Assembly (NCBI RefSeq): GCF_000384375.1
Contig: NZ_ARVX01000001.1
Location: forward strand, 248,001-312,000
Length of the DNA stretch: 64,000 bases
Origin: Methylotenera versatilis 79
GTDB taxonomy: Bacteria; Pseudomonadota; Gammaproteobacteria; Burkholderiales; Methylophilaceae
Reading direction: 5' to 3'
Numbering within the stretch: position 1 is the stretch's first letter; each line of letters opens with the position of its first letter. The position numbers and the translations under genes are program-made. The notes under the pieces were generated by a model that worked only from the letters and a program-made list of their open reading frames with translations, did not search any database and was not told the DNA's origin. Of this stretch, positions 8,613 to 17,748 are shown piece by piece.

Positions 8613-9533
8613 ATGGTATTAACTTTTCAGCAAATCATCCTTACCCTGCAACAATATTGGGATAAGCAAGGCTGCGCGTTGTTGCAACCTTATGACATGG
8701 AAGTTGGCGCAGGCACTTCACACACGGGCACTTTTTTACGCGCACTTGGCCCAGAGCCGTGGAAAGCCGCTTATGTACAACCAAGCCGCCGCCCAAAAGA
8801 CGGGCGCTATGGTGAGAATCCAAACCGCTTGCAACATTATTACCAGTATCAAGTGGTATTAAAACCCGCGCCAGCCAATATTTTAGAGCTGTATTTAGGT
8901 TCGCTTGAGGCACTCGGTTTCGATTTAAAACAAAACGATATCCGCTTTGTAGAGGACGATTGGGAAAATCCGACTTTGGGCGCATGGGGCTTGGGCTGGG
9001 AAGTTTGGCTAAATGGTATGGAAGTCACGCAATTCACCTATTTTCAACAAGTTGGCGGCATTAACTGCAAACCAATTACCGGCGAAATCACATACGGTTT
9101 AGAGCGTTTGGCCATGTATTTGCAGGGCGTCGATAGCGTTTATGATTTACAGTATTCTGAGAACGTGAAATATGGCGACGTATTCCATCAAAATGAGGTG
9201 GAACAATCCACCTATAATTTTGAACATTCAGACGTAGATTTTCTATTTACCGCATTTACTGCGCACGAAAAACAAGCACAAAATTTGGTTGATCAAAAAC
9301 TTGCCCTGCCTGCTTATGAACAAGTTTTAAAAGCGGCACACACGTTTAATTTACTAGATGCCAGAGGTGCAATTTCAGTCACCGAACGTGCCGCCTATAT
9401 CGGAAAAATTCGCAACATCGCCCGCGCTGTTGCCGCCAGTTATCTAGATAGCCGCGCTAGACTTGGTTTCCCAATGGCGCCAAAAAATTGGGCCGATGAA
9501 GTGCTGACAGAGATTGCAAAAAAAGCAGCTTAA
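8613..9533 (+). CDS. glyQ: Glycyl-tRNA synthetase alpha subunit
   Basis: 306 residues, the usual length. The catalytic subunit of the tetrameric (alpha2beta2) bacterial GlyRS: it activates glycine with ATP. Visible hallmarks are the N-terminal [24 protein letters not shown], the [16 protein letters not shown] loop and [16 protein letters not shown]. It starts 38 bases after lnt and is followed by glyS, so alpha and beta are made together. No T-box leader is evident upstream. The order lnt-glyQ-glyS-gmhB-plsC is common in betaproteobacteria. Confidence 0.97.
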   Translation: MVLTFQQIILTLQQYWDKQGCALLQPYDMEVGAGTSHTGTFLRALGPEPWKAAYVQPSRRPKDGRYGENPNRLQHYYQYQVVLKPAPANILELYLGSLEALGFDLKQNDIRFVEDDWENPTLGAWGLGWEVWLNGMEVTQFTYFQQVGGINCKPITGEITYGLERLAMYLQGVDSVYDLQYSENVKYGDVFHQNEVEQSTYNFEHSDVDFLFTAFTAHEKQAQNLVDQKLALPAYEQVLKAAHTFNLLDARGAISVTERAAYIGKIRNIARAVAASYLDSRARLGFPMAPKNWADEVLTEIAKKAA

Positions 9534-9607
9534 TAATTAAAAATATCATTTCTGCTTAAATCAAAAACAAGTCAAAAATGATAATTGGTGAAGTTAACGG
9601 ATTAAAA

Positions 9608-11725
9608 ATGTCAGTAAAAAACTTATTAATAGAATTATTTGTAGAAGAACTACCGCCAAAAGCTTTGAATAAGCTTGGGGAGTCATTCAGCAGCAGCTTG
9701 TTTGATTCGCTTAAAGCACAAGGCTTAACAGCTGAAAATTCTATTGTGACCGCATATGCGACACCGCGACGCTTAGCCGCGCATGTGACACACGTTGCTG
9801 AAAAAGGCGCTGATAAACAAATCTCACAAAAACTGATGCCTGCTAATGTAGGTTTGGATGCTAACGGCAATGCCAGCCCGGCTTTACTTAAAAAACTACA
9901 AGCCTTAGGTGCAGATGAAAGCGCAGTTTCTCAACTTAAAAATGAAAACAATGTGTTGTTTTTAGATGTATTGCAATCTGGTGCGACTTTAAAAGATGCA
10001 TTGCAAAAAGCGATTGAAGAAGCGCTGGCAAAACTGCCGATTCCAAAAGTGATGACCTACCAGTTGCATAGCAACACAGATAACCCTGGCTGGGAAAGTG
10101 TGAAGTTTGTACGCCCTGCGCATGGCTTGATTGCGTTACATGGTGAAACAATTGTGCCAGTTAGTACGCTTGGTTTGAACGCCAGCAACACGACGCATGG
10201 TCACCGCTTTGAAGCAAAACAGCCGATTATTACTATTAACAATGCAGATAGTTATGAAAAGCAGCTATTAGACGATGGCGCGGTCATAGCGAGTTTTGCC
10301 AGCAGAAAAGCTGAAATCACTCGCCAATTAAATGCCGCCGCTGCCAAACAAAACCTGAAGCCAATTGAAGATGATGCATTGTTGGACGAAGTGACTGCTT
10401 TAGTGGAACGCCCGAATGTTCTGCTTGGCCAATTTGAAGAAATTTACCTGGAAGTGCCACAGGAATGTTTGATTTTAACCATGAAGGCGAATCAAAAATA
10501 CTTTCCTCTTTTAGATGCTAATAACAAACTTACCAACAAGTTTTTAATCGTTTCGAATATATCGCCCAAAGACCCTAGCGCAGTGATCGGCGGTAATGAA
10601 CGCGTTGTGCGTCCACGTTTGGCCGATGCTAAATTCTTCTTTGATCAAGACCGTAAAAAGACGCTAGAAAGCCGCATTGCGGGTTTAGATAAAGTGGTTT
10701 ATCACAACAAATTGGGTAGCCAAGGCGAACGTAATCAACGGGTTGTTAAAATTGCACGTCAAATTGCGAGTTCGATTGTAACGTCTAAGTTAGCTGATAC
10801 AAGTCTAATAACTAAAGTGGAACTAGCAGCAAAACTTTCGAAATCTGACCTAATTACCGATATGGTGAGCGAATTTCCAGAATTACAAGGCATTATGGGG
10901 CGCTATTATGCACAATATGAGGGTTTAGATAATGACGTTGCTTATGCAATTGAAGACCATTATAAACCGCGCTTTTCTGGTGATGATTTACCACGCAATC
11001 AAGTAGGTATTTGTGTAGCTTTGGCAGATAAATTAGAAACTTTAGTAGGTTTATTCAGCATAGGTGAAAAACCTACTGGGGACAAAGATCCTTTCGCTTT
11101 GCGTAGGCAAGCATTGGGAATTATTAGAATTTTGATAGATGCAAAACTACCATTTTCATTTGGTGCTTTGATTGAAACAATTGCTAAAGACTTTGATAGC
11201 AACCAACCAGTTGCCATCGCAATTCAAGAGTTCTGTTTTGATCGATTAAGTGTCAATTTACGTGACCAAGGCTTTAGCCCACAAGAAGTCGATGCGGTGT
11301 TATCTTTAGCTCCAGATAGATTGAAAGAAATCCCATTAAAATTAGAAGCTGTTCGTACTTTCTCGAATCTTTCAGAAGCTCCAGCCTTAGCCGCCGCAAA
11401 CAAGCGGGTCAGCAATATTTTGAAAAAAGTAGAAGGCGAAGTAAAAGCGGAAGTTAACACTAAATTATTACAAGAACCTGCAGAAATTGCGCTAAATAAA
11501 GCGTTAAGTAACGTAAAACCAGAAGCTGATAAGCTGTTTGAAAGTGGCGATTACACTGGCTCACTTAAAGCTTTAGCGGCATTAAAATCACCTGTGGATG
11601 ATTTCTTCGATAACGTGATGGTGAATGCGGATGATGCTGCACTAAAAGCGAATCGTTTAGGCTTGTTGGCGACATTGCACCAAACCATGAATCGCGTTGC
11701 GGATTTATCCAAGTTGGCTAATTAA
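9608..11725 (+). CDS. glyS: Glycyl-tRNA synthetase beta subunit
   Basis: 705 residues from the ATG at 9608. The frame opens at 9578, but relatives begin right at the 'NLLIELFVEELPPKAL' segment, so the inner ATG is preferred. The beta subunit binds tRNA-Gly; it carries an HD-like domain and a C-terminal DALR anticodon-binding region (about 590-700). The tract FVRPAHGLIALHG and the VTALVERPNVLLG segment are typical. It pairs with glyQ upstream and runs into gmhB 18 bases downstream. No anomalies were seen. Confidence 0.96.
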   Translation: MSVKNLLIELFVEELPPKALNKLGESFSSSLFDSLKAQGLTAENSIVTAYATPRRLAAHVTHVAEKGADKQISQKLMPANVGLDANGNASPALLKKLQALGADESAVSQLKNENNVLFLDVLQSGATLKDALQKAIEEALAKLPIPKVMTYQLHSNTDNPGWESVKFVRPAHGLIALHGETIVPVSTLGLNASNTTHGHRFEAKQPIITINNADSYEKQLLDDGAVIASFASRKAEITRQLNAAAAKQNLKPIEDDALLDEVTALVERPNVLLGQFEEIYLEVPQECLILTMKANQKYFPLLDANNKLTNKFLIVSNISPKDPSAVIGGNERVVRPRLADAKFFFDQDRKKTLESRIAGLDKVVYHNKLGSQGERNQRVVKIARQIASSIVTSKLADTSLITKVELAAKLSKSDLITDMVSEFPELQGIMGRYYAQYEGLDNDVAYAIEDHYKPRFSGDDLPRNQVGICVALADKLETLVGLFSIGEKPTGDKDPFALRRQALGIIRILIDAKLPFSFGALIETIAKDFDSNQPVAIAIQEFCFDRLSVNLRDQGFSPQEVDAVLSLAPDRLKEIPLKLEAVRTFSNLSEAPALAAANKRVSNILKKVEGEVKAEVNTKLLQEPAEIALNKALSNVKPEADKLFESGDYTGSLKALAALKSPVDDFFDNVMVNADDAALKANRLGLLATLHQTMNRVADLSKLAN

Positions 11726-11743
11726 AATGATAGGCAGGTAAAC

Positions 11744-12301
11744 GTGAAACTGGTCATTTTAGATAGAGACGGCGTCATTAACCTTGATTCCGCCAATTTT
11801 ATCAAAAATCCAAATGAGTGGATTCCGATTTCTGGTAGTTTAGAGGCGATTGCGCTGCTGAATCAATCAGGCTTTCGCGTGGCGTTGGCCACCAACCAAT
11901 CTGGCATTGCTCGTGGTTTGTTTGATATGGTCACACTGAACAGCATTCATGACAAAATGCATCGTTCGCTGGCATTAGTTGGTGGGCGAATCGACGCGCT
12001 ATTTTATTGCCCGCATGCGGCGGATGATCACTGTAATTGCCGCAAACCTAAAACTGGCATGATAGAAGATATTGGCCGTCGATTTTCTGTAGAACTGAAC
12101 GAAGTATATGGCATCGGCGATGCTTATCGTGACTTAAAAGCGTTTGCAGATGCAGGCTGCAAGCCGATATTGGTAAAAACCGGCAAAGGTGAAGAAACGC
12201 TGATACAAGGTCAATTACCTGATAAAGCACTGCCAAAAAACACGTTGATATTTGCCGATTTATCCGAAGCGGTACAACATATTATTGCTGAGCATGCATA
12301 A
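11744..12301 (+). CDS. gmhB: D-glycero-beta-D-manno-heptose-1,7-bisphosphate 7-phosphatase
   Basis: 185 residues beginning with GTG at 11744. A HAD-superfamily phosphatase: nucleophile motif LDRDGVIN with D7 and D9, the ATNQSGIARG motif II region and the GDAYRDLKAF motif IV. The zinc-binding insert typical of GmhB is visible as CPHAADDHCNC (about residues 90-100). It removes the C7 phosphate in ADP-heptose synthesis for the LPS inner core. It lies between glyS and the acyltransferase in what appears to be one operon. The ribosome site AGGCAGG is close upstream. Confidence 0.94.
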   Translation: MKLVILDRDGVINLDSANFIKNPNEWIPISGSLEAIALLNQSGFRVALATNQSGIARGLFDMVTLNSIHDKMHRSLALVGGRIDALFYCPHAADDHCNCRKPKTGMIEDIGRRFSVELNEVYGIGDAYRDLKAFADAGCKPILVKTGKGEETLIQGQLPDKALPKNTLIFADLSEAVQHIIAEHA

Positions 12302-12339
12302 GTTATATTGTTTAAGAAACTTAGAACACGATTAAGATA

Positions 12340-13053
12340 ATGTTATTTTTACGCTCAGTATTGTTTTTTTTAGGTCAGGTTATCACTGCGCCTATTTTCA
12401 CCCTTGTTGCACTGCTTGCCCTACCGTTCAATCCCATCATGCGGAATTATTTAATCTCCGGCTGGGCGCGCAGTATGATTTGGTGGCTACGCATCACTTG
12501 CAATATCACGCATAAAATCAGCGGCTTAGAAAATATGCCCAGCACACCCAGCATCATTTTATCGAAGCATCAATCCGCATGGGAAACATTGGCTTTTCAG
12601 GCGATATTCCCTGAGCAATCTTACGTGATGAAGCGTGAGTTATTGTGGATTCCTATTTTTGGCTGGGGTTTAGCCATGAGTTCGCCCATTGCGATTGATC
12701 GTAGCGCAGGTCGTGAAGCCTTGAAAAAATTAGTGTCCATTGGTAAAGATAGACTCAACAAAGGTTTGTGGGTAGTGATTTTCCCTGAAGGTACTCGAAA
12801 ATCACCAGGTGAACGCGGCAAATATCATATTGGCGGTGCATGGCTTGCCACGCACGCTAACACACAAATTTTGCCAGTAGCGCACAACGCCGGCGAGTTT
12901 TGGGCTAAGAATAGTTTTATAAAAAAACCGGGCATCATTCAAATCCATATTGGGCAGCCAATTCAGACGACAGGTTTAAAAGCTGATGCGGCGAACCAAT
13001 TAACTGAAGCGTGGATTGAAGCTGAAATGCTTGTTTTAAATAGCGCATTGTAA
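12340..13053 (+). CDS. plsC: 1-acyl-sn-glycerol-3-phosphate acyltransferase (PlsC family)
   Basis: 237 residues. One or two N-terminal hydrophobic segments (residues 1-32) anchor it in the inner membrane. The acyltransferase domain has the block I motif HQSAWE (H77-E82), where the usual HX4D aspartate is replaced by glutamate, and block III FPEGTR at 148-153. The enzyme makes phosphatidic acid from lysophosphatidic acid. Glutamate at this position occurs, as I recall, in a PlsC subgroup common in betaproteobacteria, so activity is still likely. The exact acceptor cannot be read from sequence. Position after gmhB suggests an envelope operon. Confidence 0.88.
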   Translation: MLFLRSVLFFLGQVITAPIFTLVALLALPFNPIMRNYLISGWARSMIWWLRITCNITHKISGLENMPSTPSIILSKHQSAWETLAFQAIFPEQSYVMKRELLWIPIFGWGLAMSSPIAIDRSAGREALKKLVSIGKDRLNKGLWVVIFPEGTRKSPGERGKYHIGGAWLATHANTQILPVAHNAGEFWAKNSFIKKPGIIQIHIGQPIQTTGLKADAANQLTEAWIEAEMLVLNSAL

Positions 13054-13055
13054 AC

Positions 13056-13766
13056 ATGGCTAATCAAGTATTAACTTTAGCCAATGGCGAAACGATTTCG
13101 TTTTTATTAGAACATCGTCAACGTCGCACGGTTGGTTTAAAGATTACAGCCGATGGCTTGGTAGTACATGCGCCAAAACGCATTTTTGCTTTTCAGTTAA
13201 ATCAGATTTTGCAGGAAAAATCAGGCTGGATTATCAATAAGTTGCAAGCGCGCGCGGCGAATCAAGTCGATGCGATTAACTGGGACAATGGTGAAAACTT
13301 ACTGTATTTGGGCCAAGATATTCAGTTAAGTATTGTGAAGAACCATAGCAATAAATCACCTGCATTTGATGCAAACACACTGACTTTAGCTACACCAACA
13401 CCTGATAATCAGACACTCATCCAGCGCAAAATTATTCAATGGTATCAAAAGCAAGCTGGTTTAGATTTTAGCCGCCGATTAGAAATTCTAGCGGCTAAGT
13501 TAGGTGTACCAACGCCGCCTTTAACATTATCCAACGCAAAATCGCGCTGGGGAAGTTGCAATAGTCGCGGTGAAGTGCGGCTGAATTGGCGCCTGTTACA
13601 GGCTCCGCCACATATTATCAACTATGTGATTTGCCACGAATTAGCACATTTAAAACAAATGAATCACTCAGCCAAGTTTTGGGCTGTGGTTGAAAGCTTG
13701 TTTCCCAACTATAAAATGGCGGAGAAAGAATTAAAAACTTTATCGCCACAATTGCACCGCATGTAA
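13056..13766 (+). CDS. YgjP-like zinc metallopeptidase-fold protein (DUF45/M48 type)
   Basis: 236 residues. It carries the zinc motif HELAHLKQMNHS (H194, E195, H198) and the upstream SRWGSCNSRGEVRLNWRL block that defines the YgjP/WLM family. The N-terminal 90 residues form the family's beta-rich region with LGLKI/KRI segments. The protein has no signal peptide or membrane segment, so it is likely cytoplasmic. It begins two bases after the plsC stop. A substrate is not known for the family with certainty; related SprT/Wss1 folds are proteases, hence the annotation as putative metallopeptidase. Confidence 0.88.
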   Translation: MANQVLTLANGETISFLLEHRQRRTVGLKITADGLVVHAPKRIFAFQLNQILQEKSGWIINKLQARAANQVDAINWDNGENLLYLGQDIQLSIVKNHSNKSPAFDANTLTLATPTPDNQTLIQRKIIQWYQKQAGLDFSRRLEILAAKLGVPTPPLTLSNAKSRWGSCNSRGEVRLNWRLLQAPPHIINYVICHELAHLKQMNHSAKFWAVVESLFPNYKMAEKELKTLSPQLHRM

Positions 13767-13840
13767 TTTTACCCGTCCGCTATTTTATGTTAGCTTGATA
13801 ACGCAATCTTCGTTGCTCAATATAAAAAGGGGAGTAAGTC

Positions 13841-14176
13841 ATGTCTTTTACTGATTCAATCAAGCTATGTTTTGCTAAATATGCGGATTTTTCAGGGCGC
13901 GCCAAACGTCCAGAATTTTGGTGGTTTGCACTATTTTGCGCAATCCTGTCACTATTATTAGAGGCTGTTGGTAGCGGTGTTTCTTGGTTATTTTCGTTAG
14001 CTACTTTGTTGCCCTCACTTGCCGTTGGCTCACGTAGATTGCATGATTTAAACAAAAGTGGCTGGATGCAATTGATTTGGCTAATTCCGATACTAGGCTG
14101 GATATACATGATTTACTTACTCGCACAACCTGGTGATACTGGCGATAACCAATACGGTACGCCTCCTGCGAACTAG
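13841..14176 (+). CDS. DUF805 inner-membrane protein
   Basis: 111 residues, start ATG with GGGGAG seven bases upstream. The N terminus (FTDSIKLCFAKYADFSGRAKRPEFWWFALF) is the diagnostic DUF805 opening, and the segment SRRLHDLNKSGWMQLIWLIPILGWI is its second signature. Three to four membrane helices are predicted by hydrophobicity. The family (YhaH/YhaI in E. coli) has no established role. It is followed directly by an intrinsic terminator, so it closes the transcription unit. Confidence 0.9.
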   Translation: MSFTDSIKLCFAKYADFSGRAKRPEFWWFALFCAILSLLLEAVGSGVSWLFSLATLLPSLAVGSRRLHDLNKSGWMQLIWLIPILGWIYMIYLLAQPGDTGDNQYGTPPAN

Positions 14177-14180
14177 CATA

Positions 14181-14205
14181 AAAAAGGGGCTAACCGCCCC
14201 TTTTT
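14181..14205. terminator. Intrinsic terminator, DUF805 gene / Sco1 gene
   Basis: Stem GGGGC/GCCCC with loop TAACC, flanked by five A's and five to six T's. It lies between the convergent DUF805 and sco1-like genes and its symmetry allows use from either side. Confidence 0.9.
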
Positions 14206-14236
14206 ACATCAACTTAAGTTTTTATTACTTTCAGTT

Positions 14237-14833
14237 TTACATTAACTTAGTAAGATCACTCGCGATATCTGCTGGTTTTTGACCATAATCTAAATATAGC
14301 CGAATTTTTCCTGTTTTATCAAACACATACATACCTGCACTATGGTCAACCGTGTAATCACCTTTGACTTTACCCTCGACTTTCGAATAGTAAATTTTAA
14401 AGTTACCCAATGTTTCGGCAGTCTCTTGCAAGCTGCCCCATAAACCAATAAAACGCGGGTCAAACGATGGCACAAATTGCGCCAACACTTGTTGTGTATC
14501 ACGTTGTGGATCTACTGTGACAAAAACCACCTGTACTTGGTCAGCTTTATCGCCCAACAATTTCATGGTTTGTTTTAAGTCGCTCATCGTCGTTGGGCAT
14601 ACATCTGGACAATGTGTATAGCCAAAAAATAGCGTCACTACTTTGCCTTTAAAGTCGCTCATGGTGCGCTTTTTGCCGTTGTGGTCGGTCAATGCCAACG
14701 GTTTTGGAAAGTCTGCGCCAGTAATATCCGTACCAACAAAACCGCCTGTTTTACTCCCTGTGCCTGACTGCGCATTTGGGTTGCACGCGCTTAAAAACAA
14801 AACCAAGCCAACTAACAATAACTTTTTCATCAC
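14237..14833 (-). CDS. Sco1/SenC-family copper lipoprotein
   Basis: 198 residues. The lipoprotein signal ends in LSAC (Cys17). A thioredoxin-like domain follows with the copper ligands C75 and C79 (THCPDVCP) and H164 (VDHSAGMYV). Sco proteins deliver copper to the CuA site of cytochrome oxidase or act as thiol reductases in its assembly. No oxidase gene is nearby, so the partner is not visible here. The gene is reverse-strand, divergent from ilvE and convergent with the DUF805 gene. Identification as a Sco-family protein is firm. Confidence 0.93.
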   Translation of the reverse strand: MMKKLLLVGLVLFLSACNPNAQSGTGSKTGGFVGTDITGADFPKPLALTDHNGKKRTMSDFKGKVVTLFFGYTHCPDVCPTTMSDLKQTMKLLGDKADQVQVVFVTVDPQRDTQQVLAQFVPSFDPRFIGLWGSLQETAETLGNFKIYYSKVEGKVKGDYTVDHSAGMYVFDKTGKIRLYLDYGQKPADIASDLTKLM

Positions 14834-14949
14834 TAAAACTCCAATTAAACACTGTATTTATTCAACATTTTGATTTTAACATGCATAGAGAAGTTCACCC
14901 TTTAGTTTACAATAATGGTTTTGCAAAATTTAGAGCTTTAAGGAAAAGT

Positions 14950-15894
14950 ATGGCAAACCCAGCAACAACTTCTGGCGGTATGGCAGACCGCGACGGCGTA
15001 ATTTGGTATGACGGTAAAATGGTGAACTGGCGCGATGCCACCACCCACGTACTGACACACACTTTGCATTACGGCATGGGCGTTTTTGAAGGCGTGCGTG
15101 CATACAAAACCGACAAAGGCACTGCGATTTTCCGCTTAAAAGAACATACAGACAGACTTTTCCGTAGCGCGCACATCTTGGGCATGAAAATGCCATTCAC
15201 CAAAGAAGAGTTGATGGAAGCGCAAAAAGCAGCCGTGCGTGAAAACAATTTAGAGTCCGCTTATATGCGCCCAATGGCGTTTTACGGCGCTGAGGCGATG
15301 GGCATTTCAGCTAAAACATTGTCTACGCATGTGATTGTTGCTGCTTGGAAATGGGGAGCGTACATGGGCCAAGAAGCGCTGGATAACGGTATTCGCGTTA
15401 AAACGTCTTCATTCTCACGTCACCATGTAAACATCACCATGTGCAAAGCCAAAGCCAACGGCAATTACATGAACTCTATCTTAGCGCACCAAGAAGCAGC
15501 GCAAGATGGATACGATGAAGCATTGTTATTAGACGTGGATGGTTTTGTGGCTGAAGGTTCTGGTGAGAATGTTTTTATCGTGCGTAACGGTAAACTTTAC
15601 ACGCCAGATTTAACCTCTGCGTTAGAAGGTATTACGCGCGACACAATCGTGCAATTAGCCGGCGAAATTGGCTTGCAAGTAATTGAAAAACGTATCACGC
15701 GTGATGAAGTATATTCAGCAGATGAAGCGTTCTTTACTGGCACAGCGGCTGAAGTGACACCAATCCGTGAACTAGATCGCCGCAATATCGGCACAGGCAC
15801 AGCTGGCCCAGTGACTAAACAATTACAGAAAATGTACTTTGACGCAGTTACAGGAAAGTCTGCTAAACATGCAGATTGGTTAACGTTAGTTTAA
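14950..15894 (+). CDS. ilvE: Branched-chain amino acid aminotransferase
   Basis: 314 residues from the ATG at 14950, which has AAGGAAAAG just upstream; the frame extends back to 14776 but there overlaps the divergent Sco1 gene and does not resemble the family. Fold-type IV PLP enzyme: THTLHYGMGVFEGVRAY substrate loop (37-53), PLP lysine in KAKANGNY (about K168), and the AEGSGENVF and FFTGTAAEVTPI phosphate-binding motifs. It catalyses the last step of leucine, isoleucine and valine synthesis. It is followed 21 bases later by the zf-CHCC gene, probably co-transcribed. Confidence 0.96.
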   Translation: MANPATTSGGMADRDGVIWYDGKMVNWRDATTHVLTHTLHYGMGVFEGVRAYKTDKGTAIFRLKEHTDRLFRSAHILGMKMPFTKEELMEAQKAAVRENNLESAYMRPMAFYGAEAMGISAKTLSTHVIVAAWKWGAYMGQEALDNGIRVKTSSFSRHHVNITMCKAKANGNYMNSILAHQEAAQDGYDEALLLDVDGFVAEGSGENVFIVRNGKLYTPDLTSALEGITRDTIVQLAGEIGLQVIEKRITRDEVYSADEAFFTGTAAEVTPIRELDRRNIGTGTAGPVTKQLQKMYFDAVTGKSAKHADWLTLV

Positions 15895-15915
15895 ATAGCG
15901 TTCGAAAGAAGATAA

Positions 15916-16104
15916 ATGTCTGACGTTAAAGAAATAGAAATTACTGCAAAAGACCTGCCCTTGCACTGCCCTACTAAAGAGGTAGCGCTTTGGGCAAGTC
16001 ATCCACGTGTGTTTTTAGATATCGCGGCAACGGGGCAAGTCGCTTGCCCTTACTGTGGCACTAAATATCGGCTCAAAGCTGGCGAAGTGATTTCGCATCA
16101 CTAA
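15916..16104 (+). CDS. Zinc-finger domain protein (zf-CHCC)
   Basis: 62 residues. The ligands C18, H29, C44 and C47 (HCP...SHPRVFLD...CPYCG) form the zf-CHCC pattern, shared with the mitochondrial complex I subunit NDUFS6. Small stand-alone bacterial members are usual in betaproteobacteria, often next to ilvE as here. The protein is cytoplasmic and probably binds zinc. A function is not established; the complex I likeness does not prove a role there. Confidence 0.9.
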   Translation: MSDVKEIEITAKDLPLHCPTKEVALWASHPRVFLDIAATGQVACPYCGTKYRLKAGEVISHH

Positions 16105-16150
16105 ACCATAATTAAACTTACATAATCAAGCTAACTCAACATCACGCTTT

Positions 16151-17545
16151 TTGAAAATCAATCCCCTGCAAGAAGATACTTTAAGTCTGCTTAAAGCAGG
16201 CAAACTAATCGGTAGCAAGCGCCTTAAACTCAGCTGCGGATTAACCCAGTTTCCAGTAGAAATTTTCACACTGGCCGACACCTTAGAAATACTCGACTTA
16301 TCCGGCAATGCACTCAATTCCTTACCAGACGATTTAAATAAGCTGCATAAACTGCGGATTCTGTTTTGCTCATCCAACCAATTTACACATGTGCCTGAAG
16401 TATTAGGGCGATGCGAAAATTTGAGCATGATTGGCTTTAAGGCCAATAAAATCAAAGCGTTTTCAAACTCCGCAATACCTACTGCAACACTACGCTGGTT
16501 AATCTTAACGGATAACGCACTCACCAAATTACCAGTTGCGATTGGCGATTGCCAGCACATGCAAAAGCTAATGCTGGCTGGCAACCAACTGAGCGAATTA
16601 CCAGAAACTCTAGCTAATTGTCGAAAATTAGAATTGCTAAGAATCTCGGCTAATCGGTTTGAATCATTACCGGAATGGTTATTGGATTTACCCAAACTAA
16701 GCTGGCTGGCGTATGCAGGCAATCCGTTTAGCGACAGAATAGAGGAACATTTAATCGCTCAGCATGATATTCCACAAGTCGATTGGAACGACCTTGAGAT
16801 ACAGCAACTATTGGGTGAAGGCGCGTCAGGGCTTATTTATCAAGCTCAATTGCAAGTTAAGCAACCTCAAATGAGCGTTCGTCAAACGAGTGATGTTGCA
16901 GTCAAAATGTTTAAAGCAGATTTAACCAGTGATGGCTTGCCGCGCTGTGAAATTCATGCCGCAACACTTGCTGGTCAACACCCTAATTTATTGGGCATGT
17001 GCGGCGTTGTTGCGCATCACCCAAATGAACAGGCTGGAATGGTGATGCCATTAATGGATGCAGATTTAACGGTATTGGCAAACCCACCCAGCTTTGAATC
17101 TTGCAGCCGCGATGTATATGCAAATGACACAAAATTTGACCTAAAAAAAGTGTTAAGTATTGCGCACAGCGTTGCTTCTGCTGTCGCGCATTTGCATGCG
17201 AACAGGATGACGCACGGCGATTTATATGCGCATAATATATTGAGCAACCCGCATAGCAATGCTGAATCCAGCACGCTATTAAGTGATTTCGGCGCTGCTT
17301 CATTTTTGCCGCAAGATAATCCTAAGCAATCTGAGCAACTTCAGCGTATTGAATCGCATGCGTTTGCTTGCTTGCTGGAAGAATTACTTAATCGCATTGA
17401 AGACATCAATACTTTAAATAACGATATTAAACAAATACTTACCATTAAAAACCTTTGGCAGTTACAAAGAGAATGTGCACAAGAAACGAATGCGAGCAGA
17501 CCTTTGTTTGAGGCGATTGAAGCGAGAATAATGAGAGTACAGTGA
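16151..17545 (+). CDS. Leucine-rich repeat protein with C-terminal protein kinase domain
   Basis: 464 residues starting with TTG at 16151; no ATG is available in frame near the repeats. Residues about 20-195 hold seven or so leucine-rich repeats (LEILDLSGNALNSLP, LRWLILTDNALTKLP, MQKLMLAGNQLSELP). Residues about 218-464 are a kinase domain: glycine loop GEGASG (222-227), ATP lysine K252, catalytic loop HGDLYAHN (355-362; HGD rather than HRD), and DFG at 379-381. All key catalytic residues are present, so activity is plausible. There is no signal peptide or membrane helix. The eukaryote-like layout occurs in scattered proteobacteria; targets are unknown. Confidence 0.9.
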   Translation: MKINPLQEDTLSLLKAGKLIGSKRLKLSCGLTQFPVEIFTLADTLEILDLSGNALNSLPDDLNKLHKLRILFCSSNQFTHVPEVLGRCENLSMIGFKANKIKAFSNSAIPTATLRWLILTDNALTKLPVAIGDCQHMQKLMLAGNQLSELPETLANCRKLELLRISANRFESLPEWLLDLPKLSWLAYAGNPFSDRIEEHLIAQHDIPQVDWNDLEIQQLLGEGASGLIYQAQLQVKQPQMSVRQTSDVAVKMFKADLTSDGLPRCEIHAATLAGQHPNLLGMCGVVAHHPNEQAGMVMPLMDADLTVLANPPSFESCSRDVYANDTKFDLKKVLSIAHSVASAVAHLHANRMTHGDLYAHNILSNPHSNAESSTLLSDFGAASFLPQDNPKQSEQLQRIESHAFACLLEELLNRIEDINTLNNDIKQILTIKNLWQLQRECAQETNASRPLFEAIEARIMRVQ

Positions 17546-17630
17546 AATGGATTGCAGTAGAGTTAAGCGAATTTAACATTCAAAGTTATTTACAATCAGC
17601 ATCAAAGCTGACATCAAAATATTCCAATAA

Positions 17631-17664
17631 AAAAGCTAATGCACTTTTACGAGCATTAGCTTTT
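17631..17664. terminator. Intrinsic terminator after the LRR-kinase gene
   Basis: Perfect 12-bp stem AAAAGCTAATGC/GCATTAGCTTTT with a 10-base loop. A-rich on the left and T-rich on the right, so it could end transcription in both directions. Confidence 0.8.
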
Positions 17665-17748
17665 GAGCATTTAAAAGCGATTAATTAACTAATCACTTTT
17701 TATAACAAGTCAAAGTTGCAAGCAGTAAGCTACAAGCAACACGACAAT

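Noticed and set aside
13780-14109. A 109-codon minus-strand frame over the DUF805 gene
   Set aside because: The + strand has the DUF805 signature and ribosome site; the antisense frame has neither.
16126-16722. A 198-codon minus-strand frame over the LRR part
   Set aside because: The leucine repeats on the + strand account for the open antisense frame.
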